From assembly GCF_000344685.1 (NCBI RefSeq), contig NW_006920426.1, positions 148,238-212,237 on the forward strand: a DNA stretch of 64,000 nt, written 5' to 3'. This document shows, one piece after another, positions 46,008-56,801 of this stretch. This DNA is from Gloeophyllum trabeum ATCC 11539 (taxonomy: Eukaryota > Basidiomycota > Agaricomycetes > Gloeophyllales > Gloeophyllaceae). Made by a program: the position numbers and the translations under genes. Positions within the stretch are counted from its first letter, which is position 1. Each line of letters begins with the position of its first letter. The notes beneath the pieces were generated by a model, which saw only the letters and a program-made list of their open reading frames with translations, was not told the origin of the DNA and did not search any database.

Positions 46008-47660
46008 TCAGCTATCCGCTTTCTTTTTCTTCTTCCGCACAGTCAACACCGTGACCTTGGGCTCCTCCACGCCCCCATCAGCAGCTTGCCCTCCCTCCCC
46101 CGCAGCGTCCACTTTCGGTGGCGGCAAGGGATTGTCCACCTGGACTGAACCATAAATGTAAGTGTGGTACGTGTCCAGGGACGTCTCTGGCTCCGGGAAC
46201 GGGCTTGGAGAGGCAGAACGCGTATCCTCTGGCAGTTGGGTGGGACGGCGAGGCGGCGTGCGGGGAAGGGATGCATAGATGTCATTTGACGACGAGGACG
46301 CGTCGCGTTCAGGAGTCTTCTCCCGTCGTGCAGACGATACTGGTTTTGCGGAGGATCGTGGCTTCGCAGAAGACAGTGGCTTTCCGGACGACAGTGGTTT
46401 TATCGGAGCGGAGGGAACAGGGGAGACCCCGTCGCACAGACCCTTGATAGACGCTTCCAGCGACTCTGTCGCCCGAACGGCCCGCTCGACGTTGGAAAAC
46501 TCGTGGCCCGTTAAGAGGGTCGCCATTATGCGCTTGATCATCTGCGCCGATACTTGGCCCGGTTGCGGCGCAAGAGGGTCGGTTGTATCGGCGGGCATGG
46601 GGGTCGAAACGGCCATGACGAAGAAACCGGTGACTGCCCCGGATATGCATTCCTGGCGGAAGGACATGCGCTCCCAAAACTCGTTCGGGGAGACTTTGCC
46701 TAGTTCTCCCTGGGGGCGTTCGTCCTGATCTTTTTCATTTTCATTGTGCCGTTCCTTCGAGGTATCCCGAGTGGTTTCGATGTCTCGCGTGCTGGTCGTA
46801 CGAGTGAGCGTCCTTGCCCGCTTCCGCTGCGGAGACCTGACGCCCTCTCCTTCGACTGTATATGCAATCTCGTCAATGAACCTGGATTTTGGGTCATCTT
46901 CGAACGATGGGATGAAGAGCCCCAAGTTCTCTTGCCCTTCTTTAGGCTGCACATTGGAACACGGTAGAGGTATGTCCGTCTGAGAATATGGGTGTCCATA
47001 AATCCACGCTACCGAGGGTTGTTTACGCGTCGACCAAGATGCGGAAGCGGAATGTAAGGACTGCACGGCCTCTAGCTCGCTATAGCCGGGTAGCACATAG
47101 TAGAGTCGGAGTTTGCTTTTTTCACCAATGCGAGACTCCAAGTCCGCTGCTACATCGCTGAGTATACGCTTCCACCAAGCACACAGCTTTATGTCGGACA
47201 AGGGATGTTTGCCAGGATGCTCGGACGAGTTTGGAAACATGTACTGGTTCTGCGCTCTAGCAAACAGATGGATCCAGAGGTGCTGCGCATTAATGGGTCT
47301 CGTCGCCGGATCGCCATAGTACGCAATGAAAGCACGTATTAAAGTGGCGGTGGGCGACGGAGCCGCAGCCTGGCCGGTCGAGTCCAGCTTCGCCACATTC
47401 AGCACGAGACACGACGTGGCGGGAACATGGTACAAGTACGCCTCGATGCCGGCGACGAACACGCGCGGCGCGTCGGGCGTTTTCTGCTCGGACAGGAGGA
47501 CGAGGACGTCGGACAGGTAGACTTTCGGGCGCGGGTGCGCGTAGGGGTACAGCCCGGCGTGCTTGCGCGGGGCGGAGACGAGGACGTGCAGGTGGAATTG
47601 GCGGGTGCCAGGGAGCGTCTCGAGCGCCTTGAGCAGCGCGTCCCGCAAGGACCTCGACAT
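46008..47660 (-). CDS. RTT109: Histone acetyltransferase RTT109 (H3K56)
   Basis: A fungal-type HAT, structurally like p300, that with chaperones Asf1/Vps75 acetylates H3K56 (and K9/K27) on newly made histone H3. It is a single intronless frame of 550 aa, unusual among these intron-rich neighbours. Family sequence runs from residue 1: LRDALLKALETLPGTRQFHL, YLSDVLVLLSEQ, FVAGIEAYLYHVPATSC, HLWIHLFARAQNQYMFPNS, WWKRILSDV, LYYVLPGYSELEA, WIYGHPYSQTDIPLPC, and the late conserved EFWERMSFRQECISGAVTGF. A Ser/Pro-rich disordered tail follows, ending in KKKKKADS. The poly-Lys end resembles the basic C-terminus implicated in Vps75/substrate binding in yeast Rtt109. Confidence 0.95.
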   Translation of the reverse strand: MSRSLRDALLKALETLPGTRQFHLHVLVSAPRKHAGLYPYAHPRPKVYLSDVLVLLSEQKTPDAPRVFVAGIEAYLYHVPATSCLVLNVAKLDSTGQAAAPSPTATLIRAFIAYYGDPATRPINAQHLWIHLFARAQNQYMFPNSSEHPGKHPLSDIKLCAWWKRILSDVAADLESRIGEKSKLRLYYVLPGYSELEAVQSLHSASASWSTRKQPSVAWIYGHPYSQTDIPLPCSNVQPKEGQENLGLFIPSFEDDPKSRFIDEIAYTVEGEGVRSPQRKRARTLTRTTSTRDIETTRDTSKERHNENEKDQDERPQGELGKVSPNEFWERMSFRQECISGAVTGFFVMAVSTPMPADTTDPLAPQPGQVSAQMIKRIMATLLTGHEFSNVERAVRATESLEASIKGLCDGVSPVPSAPIKPLSSGKPLSSAKPRSSAKPVSSARREKTPERDASSSSNDIYASLPRTPPRRPTQLPEDTRSASPSPFPEPETSLDTYHTYIYGSVQVDNPLPPPKVDAAGEGGQAADGGVEEPKVTVLTVRKKKKKADS

Positions 47661-49670
47661 CGTATCGCGTAGCGGCCGACGTGGGAAACGGCGCTGCGCG
47701 TGCCTTCCTCGCCGTCACGTCCGCTCTGGGACCGCTGTCATTGATGTCGGCCATCTTGGACCTGTACCGGACCTTCTCTGGCGGCGAAATCTGCGTGCTT
47801 CATGCTGGGCTCCGTGGTATGCGATGGGCAATCCGAGGGTGTCAATTGCGGTCTTGTTGGCTCGGCATCTATGGCGGTGTGCTCGATGTCAGGTATCTCA
47901 AGCCCTTGCGTCCGTTCCCAAAAGCTTCCTACTGCGACCTCAAGACGTACGCGTCCAAGGATAGCAATCATTCCAGTCTCCAGATGCTCGCTTCACTGCG
48001 TATGGTGTGGAGAGCATACGGAGACATTTGATATTCCATCCGGACGTACGAGTGGCAGAAGAAACAAAGCCTATGGGTCACCCCGTTTGGACACCTCCAG
48101 GACATATTCATAAGGCAGAACGATACGTATGTAATATCCCGGGCTTTCCTGCTAGGTGATGCTTGACAATTCACGCGGACCCCTATGACAATGTGGTCTC
48201 TGCGAATTGTCGGTCGGGATGCGACAACAACTTGCTTTTTTTGTCCACTACTATGGTCCTTACGTCTGTTCAATCAGGCCACCCTTCGGGCGATGGGAAT
48301 TATGTTGCTGTCTTCAACCTTGCTATATCGTGAGGCGGTCTCCTGCTATTCGGGTTTACGTATGTGGCCTCCACAGTTCAACGAAGTAGTCTGCAAGGGT
48401 CGACGCAATCGCATCCACGGCGGACGAGGGCTTCCAGAACAAGTGGACACCCCCGGCGATGATACGCCATTGTCCGGGGTTGTTAGTATGCCCGGTGCTA
48501 GCTCCATACGCTCCAGGTTTCTCAACTCACGGCCGCATTTCGGGCACTAGTAAACGATGTCATTGCAGATTTGATGGAATCGTCTTCGTGGGATTACATC
48601 GAGCCTGATAACTGTCGTTTCGATCAAATCATCGTCGGTCGACTGTGGACCTATGTCCGACCTCATGGCGGCGGAACATCCGCAGGTTTCACTACGTCGC
48701 GCTTTGATACGTCCTCCTGATGCTATTTAAGTATCTCTGCACCGTTCGTCGTTGAGATCACTGTGGAGTCCTGATGCTCTTTCGCGGCTCTAGTAGGCAA
48801 GGCGACTGGGCGAGTCACCATGGACGCTTCGTGTCCACATGCCGACAACGCGCCTTTGGTCTCAAGCAAAGGTAGTATCTTCGTATATACTAGTGGTGCT
48901 ACAACCGTGCTGCCAATGCTGCTCTGGAGCCGATTGGATGCTCCTAGTCTGGGTGCTAGAGACTTCAAGTCGAACCACCCTCCACCTCGGCCAATGCGCA
49001 CCGTCTTCACACGTATTAATGAACCTGTCTCCGTGTGGACAGAGCTCGCCATTCACTACCTCAAGTATCTCTGAACTTATGGCATGCTAAATATCCCTAT
49101 TGGCGGATACCGTCGCTTTCCTGCGGGTGACTCTGGACCTCGTTTGTTAATACCTGCCGGATCCCATTGGACAGTACATCTGGCCAACCATATGCCTGAA
49201 TGAAATAATGAGGCTGCTTCCATCATCGTGCAGGGATCGGAGTGGCCCGTGTCGATAGCCAACGTATATCAAGATATGTGTACCGCCGGCACTCCCTGTG
49301 AACCCCGTACGTTCTCAACGGCTCTCTAGTCTATTCCCCGGTAAGACGGCGGACATGGGAAGAAACGGTGCGCAATATAACTGTATGTGTCCATCCTTTC
49401 TCTTCTCCAGCAGAAGGCAAAACAAAGGATGCTGAATTCGCAATGCGACTTCAACAACGGTGTTTCTCTGTAACCGCCTCCTCACGCCCATCATGGCTGT
49501 CAATGTCACGTACCGGCCCCATTCGAACATGCAGTGGCTATGATTATAACTGCCATGTACGTCTGTCCTATCTTTATTGACTTTTGAGACATCGCTGCGT
49601 CGACCTATGTTTGTTGTGAGAAGACGCATCAGCGGGATGCATGGTACGGTAGGTAGCCACGTCAACGTGT
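47661..49670. other. No secure gene (2 kb upstream of RTT109)
   Basis: Several open stretches occur on the plus strand: 47,681-48,031, about 48,530-48,719, and 48,820-49,074. The second reads as a moderately acidic protein-like segment (for example DYIEPDNCRFDQIIVGRLW). I could not join them with credible splice sites or recognise a family. The RTT109 promoter must lie near 47,661. Confidence 0.4.
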
Positions 49671-51100
49671 CTACTTGTCATTCTCAATCGCACCGGTTTC
49701 TAATTCCATATTGCATTGCGCTTCTAGATATCCTCGTGTACTGACGAAGGGCGTGCTAGAGAGAATACGTTTCCATCTGCATTCTGGAGATTTCCGCAGA
49801 ACAGCACGAGGATATTGTTTGAGCCACGTTTCGGCGCGTAACTGGCAGGTGAAGGACAGATCGAGAGAGCGATGACGAGACTGCGAAGCGCAGGAATGCA
49901 GACTGGCACGTCTTCGGGAGGATTCTATTGGCTGCGAGCGTGACATGTTCATGGAGTTAACAGCCCGTTGTCCCTATTGGACGGAAGCGGGCGGTGGGTT
50001 CACGGTACGTACGAGCGCAGGAGGTCCACGTATGTCCGACGTATGCCCAAGTCCAGAAGCGCGAGTGACGAAGTAAGTGCGAGATTCGAAAGGAGGGAGA
50101 CAGAAGCTGAGAATCCCGGTTTCGGTACTCACGCATAATTAAAACCGGATGGTCAAGCTCTTGGTGAAAGATGTTTGAGAACAAAGCCGAATGATTGCGC
50201 GCTTCATTTGCTGGACGATTGTGCCTCGTATACGATCAAACCGTGTTTGTCCTTGAAAGAGACGATTATGCGCGCGGGAGCGCCGTCGGCAGGGACAGGA
50301 ACGGTTGTGGGTTTTGGGATGGGACCTCGTTGGTACCTGCCGTCTGAGGACGAGACGTCGAAGTGCTTCTGCCACCTGCAGATGCCAAGAAGAGACTCGT
50401 GAAGCGGGCCGGGCGGTGGTGAAATGGCATTCTGAGCGCGGGCGCACCACCGCCAACTGGGAGTGAAGTCAAAACGTGTATGCGTACTCTTGTACAGCGT
50501 ATCGCAGTAGTTTCAAGGCGGTTCTCGCAGTCAGACAAGCTGTAGCAGAAACGTAGTGGTTATTTTGAACTGGCCCACATCCTCTTGGGGATTTTCGGAC
50601 GAGTTTGATAAGCTATGCATAGCGTACCGCAGAATCGATCGCAAGCCTCCCACGTACCGCAATTTGCTCGGATTCGCGAGGAGGAAGCCACCCGAAGGAG
50701 GCCCGGATCCGGAAGCAATCGACAGGCCAGCGGAACGCCGTAAATAACGCGGTCAGAAAGAGTCAACCGGGCGCGCGTCTGCATGAAACAGGCGCACAGA
50801 CAAAGATTTGCCTGCGACAAAGTTCAGCTGCGCAATGGGAGTGAATCACGATTGACTGACCTTTATACGCAGACGGCCACCGCGGGGCGCGTCCGACACA
50901 TCCGGGAAAGACATCAAAACATCTGATTCATCAGGTTCGCCGTCAACGAACGCGATACGCGTCTCGAGGGCGCCGCCGCCCGCGTATAAGAGCTCGGAGG
51001 CCGCAGCAGACACGCATGGGTCGCAGCTGCGATTTGAAGGCGGACCGTCGTTGTCGTCAGAAAGACATCGCGCAGGCCACGGACGTTGTTTGATTTCCTT
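49671..51100 (-). pseudogene. Putative unidentified minus-strand gene, possibly decaying
   Basis: Three open, protein-like stretches lie on the minus strand. 51100-50861 is 80 codons, strongly acidic, with GGGALETRIAFVDGEPDESD, and ends at RLRIK before a gtcagt donor. About 50515-50207 is 103 codons in one frame, with PVPADGAPARIIVSFKDKHG then LIVYEA, and hits a stop at 50204. A +1 frame continues with NHSALFSNIFHQELDHPVLI up to a gtgagt donor at about 50132. A final ORF ends at 49671 with CNMELETGAIENDK. I could not build one intact model: the two middle stretches overlap in different frames without room for an intron. That suggests a frameshift, or misjudged noise. The family is unknown. 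Confidence 0.3.
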
Positions 51101-51365
51101 TCATTATTCTGATCGAAGGGACTATTACGCGACGGGCTATAATAATAATTAACGGCATCCCCTTGGTCGGTTCCATTGCTCCTATCAAGGCCGTCAACTC
51201 TGCCCGTCGACGCTGAGGCCTCTTTCCTCGCCCACCACCGCAGCGTACTCGTCGTTGGGCAGCCTGGGCTCGCCGCCGTCGACGACGCCGTCCATCCTTC
51301 TCCCGCCAACTGCCAGTCTACTCTTTCTCTTCGCTTTTGTTTCTAACGTCCTGGCACGACTCGTG

Positions 51366-53845
51366 ATGTCCATCAACCACGCCAACATGGCCACACACGC
51401 ACCACAATCTTTACCTTCATTCGCGCAGGCCTTCAGCACCCCTTCCTTGAACTCCATTTCATCCAAGAGCAACGCACTACCTCCCATACAGAACCGTCTG
51501 CCGTCCATGGAGGACGCGAACCACCGTCGCGTGGACTCGCCCCCCGTTCAGGACGAGAGCAGGCACGCAGCCGCAGACGGGCTGCCGAAGCGTAGCAGTT
51601 TAAAGCGTGCACACCCAGGGGGAAGCTCGGCGTCCGGTAAGCACGATAACGACACTTCTGACTCTGAGTACGTCCCTTGTCTCGAAATGCTCGGTCCTTG
51701 TGTGGAGTGTGTTCATGTATGTAATATCTCAGGAGACACCGCTCACCGCGATTGGTCCGTATCAAAGAAGAACAAGAGCACGACCCTGTAGATCGACACA
51801 CTCCCCCATCTGCCCAATCTAGCCAGCAGTTCCACGGATCCCTCCAAGATACGAGCAGCGCGCCCCCACCCTCCAGTGCATACCCCAATCCTCCCAAAAG
51901 ACGTCGCGTCACTATCAGCGGCACCCATCCATCGCTAAACATCAACGTCCAGCGTGCTGGATCGGAACATGCTACGCCTGTCTCGCCGGTGGTAATGGGC
52001 TTTACGCTCAATCGAGACGATCCAGCCGCTATCGAACAGGTACGATCCATGCTGTCTGTTAAGCAGAAACAGAAGGCTCTGATCGAGCAGAGGAGGGGTA
52101 GCGTCGCGGGCGTGATGTCCGTCCCTGGCCAGAGTGCTGGTCCGCCTGCGGTAAACGTCGTCAACCCTCCTTCTGTCTCTGACGAGCCCGGTCGCAAGTC
52201 GACTCGCGCCGGACGTAGTCCGCCTAATCCGCCAGGCAGTAGCCTTATAAGCGGCAGGCGCGCGACTATAGCTGCACCTAGCACCAGCCAGCGCAGCCCC
52301 CCACAGGCTCCTACGCACCACCATCGTCCCAGCCCTCCTAACATTCAAACCCAGACTGCCCATGCCCATAATCCCAGTACCCCCATCCGCACGAACCACC
52401 CCGAACCGCCACCTTCATTCACGGAAGCGCCTGGCGGACCACTCCCCAACGCACTCCCGCCTCCGCCCATCAGCTTCGCCCGTCGGCGCGCAGCCCAACT
52501 AGGCGGCGTGAAGAAGAAACCAGCGGACATAATCGTCAGCTCGCGCGACCCGGTACCCCCGCCTGCCATCCAGAGCGCCCCGCCCATCCCCAGAGCCAGT
52601 CAACAAGCTGGTCCGCCCATGGCGCTGCCAAGCCTTCCCCCGGTGATGGGAGCAGGTGCGCAGGGGGCGACGCGGACGACAATCGGTCGCGTGCCGCCTA
52701 CGCCTACGAGACTGGGGATGCTCAGCAACACCGCTCGTGCTGGGCCGTCCCAGGTAGCCGGGGCGCGGTCGCCGCAGGGACCCACCGTGCCGATTGCGTC
52801 GACGCTCGTCCCGCCGACGCCGACATCCCTCGCGCACCCGCATTATGCTGCGGAGAAGTCGGCCTTCCTGGCGCCGTTCGAAATGTTTTACGATGCGCTG
52901 GCTGATTCGAAGCAGCTGAAGAACTGGCTCGCGGAGCAGCTGCAGAAGTCGCACGCGCTCGTGCAGAATGTGCAGCAGCAGCAGGAGCGGGTTGAGCAGA
53001 TGGTGGAGACGATGGTGGATCGCAAGGTTGCGCCGATGCGCGAGGAGATTTATGGGCTGAAGAGGAGGGTGGGGGAGCTGGAGGAGGAGCTGTACGCGGC
53101 GCGTGCAGCGGCGAACCCAGGGCCTGTGCGGCAGCCTGTCTCGCATATGCCGTCATCTGTGCCTCCTAGCGCCAGAACTAGAGGTGGGAGGCATGAGAAA
53201 CGACTTGTACGCGCTTCTGATGTCCCCTCATTTCTAGTTGGACCAGGTGTGCCGGACAATCAGTACACGTTCCCCCCGGTTGCGGAGTTGTCGAGTATAC
53301 CACGCCGGCCAGACCTCGTTAGGAGGCCGTCATCCACGGGTAGGTCCTCAGCAGGCGGAGACTTCAACGATGCGCGCAGCATCCCAGGCTCGGAACGAGG
53401 CTCGCCTGTCGGGTTTGACGTGAATAAACGCGTATCGGTATCTGCTATGCGGTACGAGCCTGCACCCTCGCAGTCTCTCCCGGGACCGTCGCGCGAGCCG
53501 CATCTGTATCAGCCGTACTCTCCCCACGGCAGTGTCTACGGTAGGGGCTCGCCTCATACTCGTTCTCCCTTGATCAACTCCAAATCTGCTGCACCGCCGC
53601 CTCTTCATCGGAATAACTCGTATTCGCGCGGTGGACAGACACCTCAGCATATTTCGGAGTGGGAACGCGATAGGGCGCCGACTCACCGGCCGCCGTCGAG
53701 TCACCGCCGTACTCCCGATGAGGGAACGAGCGGTGAAGCAGCGCATACTCCCCAAGAACGAAACAATGCGACGCGGGAGTCGATGGCAATATCACCACCC
53801 GCTAGTCGCCCCCGGTCTCCCGAAGCTATGGATGAAGGATCGTGA
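51366..53845 (+). CDS. Long disordered protein with central coiled coil, unknown function
   Basis: Two exons (51366-51667 and 51733-53845) give about 804 aa. I recognise no named domain. The sequence is Pro/Ser/Arg-rich and mostly disordered. It has a basic cluster, PPKRRRVTISGTHPS, that could be a nuclear localisation signal, and a segment RSMLSVKQKQKALIEQRRGS that looks structured. A clear Gln/Glu-rich coiled coil spans about residues 470-545, with HYAAEKSAFLAPFEMFYDAL leading in. The C-terminal third is again Ser/Pro/Arg-rich. The long antisense ORF (51,433-52,344) is a shadow. The start could also be 51387, which has the better context, or 51255. The features fit a chromatin- or transcription-related scaffold, but that is a guess. 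Confidence 0.75.
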
Positions 53846-54462
53846 CGGGTATGCAGGTCGGAATGGTATGCCAAGCCGGGTTTCTGGCGTATGATTTCAG
53901 GTGAACGCCCGCCCGTTTCTTGTTTATTATGTCGAATTGTATGCATCTTGCCTTGGTATGTATCTTCTAGGCGCCGAAAGCTTGGTCTCCCTCTTCTCTC
54001 CCTCCCTTCACGATTTTCACTATGGCATGGACTGTCTTGGACTCTTGTATGCGTCTGGAGAATCACTCCTCCCTCACCCAGCACAGGTCTCGCTGCTCCG
54101 TGCTATTATATAGACTTGCATTCACTCTTTGTCAGTCGGTTTTGTCTCGTCAGCAATGCATCTCTGCACATGTAACATGTAGGCATTTGTAATTGTATCA
54201 TTCCAGAGAGCGATATTCTGCTGTCCACTCGCGGTCAGTCGCCGTCGTTTGGATCCTGGATGACAAAACCCTGCCAGTCTATACCCAATATCTCGAATGG
54301 GGAAACCATGCATATGTTCTATCTTACGCTTTCTAATCATGTCGCGGCCAATGCATGACTCAGCCAACCCGTCTTATGATAGCTCTTCACTGGGACCCAT
54401 TGCATCATAAAGGCGTCTTATGTTCGCCCTGGACCAGCTGGACTGGCGACATATAACTAGCA
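53846..54462. other. Intergenic region, nothing recognised
   Basis: It holds 3' sequence of the coiled-coil gene (T/C-rich near 53,930-54,130) and the upstream region of the GST gene. No ORF here has family resemblance. Confidence 0.55.
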
Positions 54463-55541
54463 ATGGCGAGTATCTTCTCTATCTCCCACCGCCTTCGAAC
54501 CACCCAACGCCATCTTTCTACCGCGTCGAGCATCATGTCGAACAAGCCGATCTTACTCTACACTGGCAGGACTCCCAACGGGTTCCCCATTACCATCCTC
54601 TTAGAGGAACTGAAGGCAAAGTATGGCAAGGATCTGTACGAGTACGTCGGACCCGTCCGGGCCGTCCCTAATGCAAGTGTAACATGGCACTGATCTTGTC
54701 GGACCAGCTACCAGGCCATTGACATCTCTACGAACACCCAGAAAGAGGACTGGTTCATCAAGATCAACCCGAACGGGCGCATCCCCGCCATCATTGACCG
54801 CGCCAGGGGCAACTTCAACGTCTTCGAGACTTCCGCCATCTTGCTGTACCTGGTGCAGCACTACGACAAGGACCTCGAGTTTGGCTTTGACCCGGTGAAG
54901 GAGCCTGATGACTACAGCGAGCAGCTGCAGTGGCTGTTCTTCGCGGTATGTCGAGTCCGTTGCGGTGCGTAAGCAGCGTTAGTAAGCTAACAAACGCCAT
55001 AGCATGGAGGCATCGGACCCATGCAGGGGCAATGTACGTTCCCCAGCTTCGCGATGTCTACGACTGTTCTCATATTTTCATCCAGCTAACCACTTCAACC
55101 GCTACGCGCCCGAGGACATCCCATATGCGAAGAAGCGTGAGTATCAGAACATCATCCCTCGCGAATAGACTTCGCCTTACCTGTGTCCTAGGTTACATTG
55201 ATGAGACGAAGCGTCTATATGGTGTCCTTGAAATCCGCCTGAAGAACCGTGACTGGTTGGCTGGTCCTGGTCGGGGCAAATATTCTGTCGCCGACATCAA
55301 AGCTCTCCCATGGTGAGCTCCAATGGTGATAAACTCCACCCACGTTGCTCATCAAATACCTCGCTAGGGTGCGGATCCATGCCCACTCTGGAATTCCAAC
55401 TCTCGATGAATGGCCTAACGTCAAGGTCAGTGCAGCGTGTTTCTGTGTGACTTATCGCTCATTATTCTATTCCAGGCTTGGGTCGAGCGCTCCGAGGCAC
55501 GGCCCGCTTTCCAGGCGGGCTTGAATGTCCCGCCTGCGTGA
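54463..55541 (+). CDS. Glutathione S-transferase (Ure2p/GTT-like), possible mitochondrial form
   Basis: Seven exons (54463-54641, 54708-54945, 55003-55033, 55086-55136, 55192-55312, 55368-55425, 55476-55541) give 247 aa. The thioredoxin fold starts at [20 protein letters not shown] and contains the glutathione-binding signature [13 protein letters not shown] and [11 protein letters not shown]. The helical C-domain has [20 protein letters not shown] and then [19 protein letters not shown]. This arrangement is that of fungal Ure2p-like/YfcG-type GSTs, which conjugate or reduce xenobiotics and peroxides. The 24 residues before the second Met ([20 protein letters not shown]...) are Arg/Ser-rich with no acidic residue, like a mitochondrial presequence. 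A start at the second ATG (54535) would give a cytosolic form. Confidence 0.92.
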
Positions 55542-56801
55542 AGGCCGCGGCATGAAGGAGAAGAGCAATGACATGTATTGATAGTCACTGGATAAGAATC
55601 ATCAAATAAAGGCTGGATGCATGAACAACTGCCCTAAAATAACGGATTGACCGTGTCTGTGAGACGCTTTTAAGTGACAACGGATGTGTCCTGGGACGGT
55701 GCCTGGAGTCTGCAGAAGATGCCTAAAATTTGTCTGGGCATGCTCGCCATGGTGTCGATTCTGTCCTTCCGTAGAGTTATCGACTGTCATTGGTAAATTC
55801 TTGAAGACGCTTTGCCGGCCTCTGAAGCCCCAATGAGACACAATTCTAACTCTCTTGAGACCAGCCTGAGGGCCGATAGGGAACCTGGTTTAAACGTAGA
55901 TCGTTGCTGTAAGGCCGAATCGAGGTCGCAAGGCTCGTTGTGTGATTTCATAGACCCCGAGCGGGGAAGGAAATAGAAAAGGTTGACGAGCGCTGTACGA
56001 GCATGAAGGTTGGAGATGCTTGAAAATGCTCGGAGACCACTGATCGCCACGGAGCCTCGAAGGGCAAAATAGACGAGATCAAGTGAAGCCTTAACCTTGG
56101 CAACAACGCCCTTGCAACCCGGGCTCGATCAATAGTTCAAAGGATAGTCTGAGTTCCGCAGAATCAGTAACAAAGGAATGTACATCTTGTGAGTTGTAGG
56201 GCTTCGAATAGGGAAAAGTTAACGTACGAGCTGGACCTAGCTAGACGCATTCATTGTGGCCAGGAGGAAACCAGTGCGACATTACCGAATTTGGAAAGCA
56301 TCTAAGGCGGATTGGCCTCCTGTCCAGCTGGGCCTCGAGCGCATTGTTTCAATACGCCCTGCCCGGTATCAGCGACGTCAGGGACTTAGACCGGAGTGAA
56401 TCGTTAGTAGGGGAGGAAGGAGTGCGTATAAACGACAGTCGGTGCGCCGCCGGTTGATCTCAACCCCGGGCGGGGTGAACTGGGGGATGCACGGCCGGTC
56501 CAAACATGATCCAACCTCTGCCTGTCCCGCATCCGACGCCTAGAATCAAGGATGCGGAGGAGACGGAAAGGATCTGGTTAGCCGACGTGCAGCTCGTACC
56601 CCGCATTCGGTCTTCTTCCGGTCTAGCGCGAATCACATGTCGCCCCAGCCGTCATACACAAGCACACCTTTTGGCCTGGTGGCACAAGATATAAGCAACC
56701 AGGAATGATATAACACCCCGCATTCGTTTAACCCTCCCTTCCCCGCTTTCCCCCATCCTCTAACCCCCCCTGCTTCCCCTTACTCCCCCTATTTCCCAGC
56801 C
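55542..56801. other. Intergenic region upstream of isocitrate lyase
   Basis: No coding signal is recognised in the first 1.1 kb. The last about 100 bp are strongly C/T-rich (56,725-56,800), typical of a fungal core promoter and 5' UTR. Confidence 0.5.
56690..56695 (+). promoter_or_regulatory. TATA-like element of isocitrate lyase gene
   Basis: TATAAG lies 112 bp upstream of the ATG and just before the C/T-rich stretch in which transcription would be expected to start. Confidence 0.45.

Noticed and set aside
51433..53156. Minus-strand ORFs up to 303 codons
   Set aside because: Antisense of the low-complexity coiled-coil gene.
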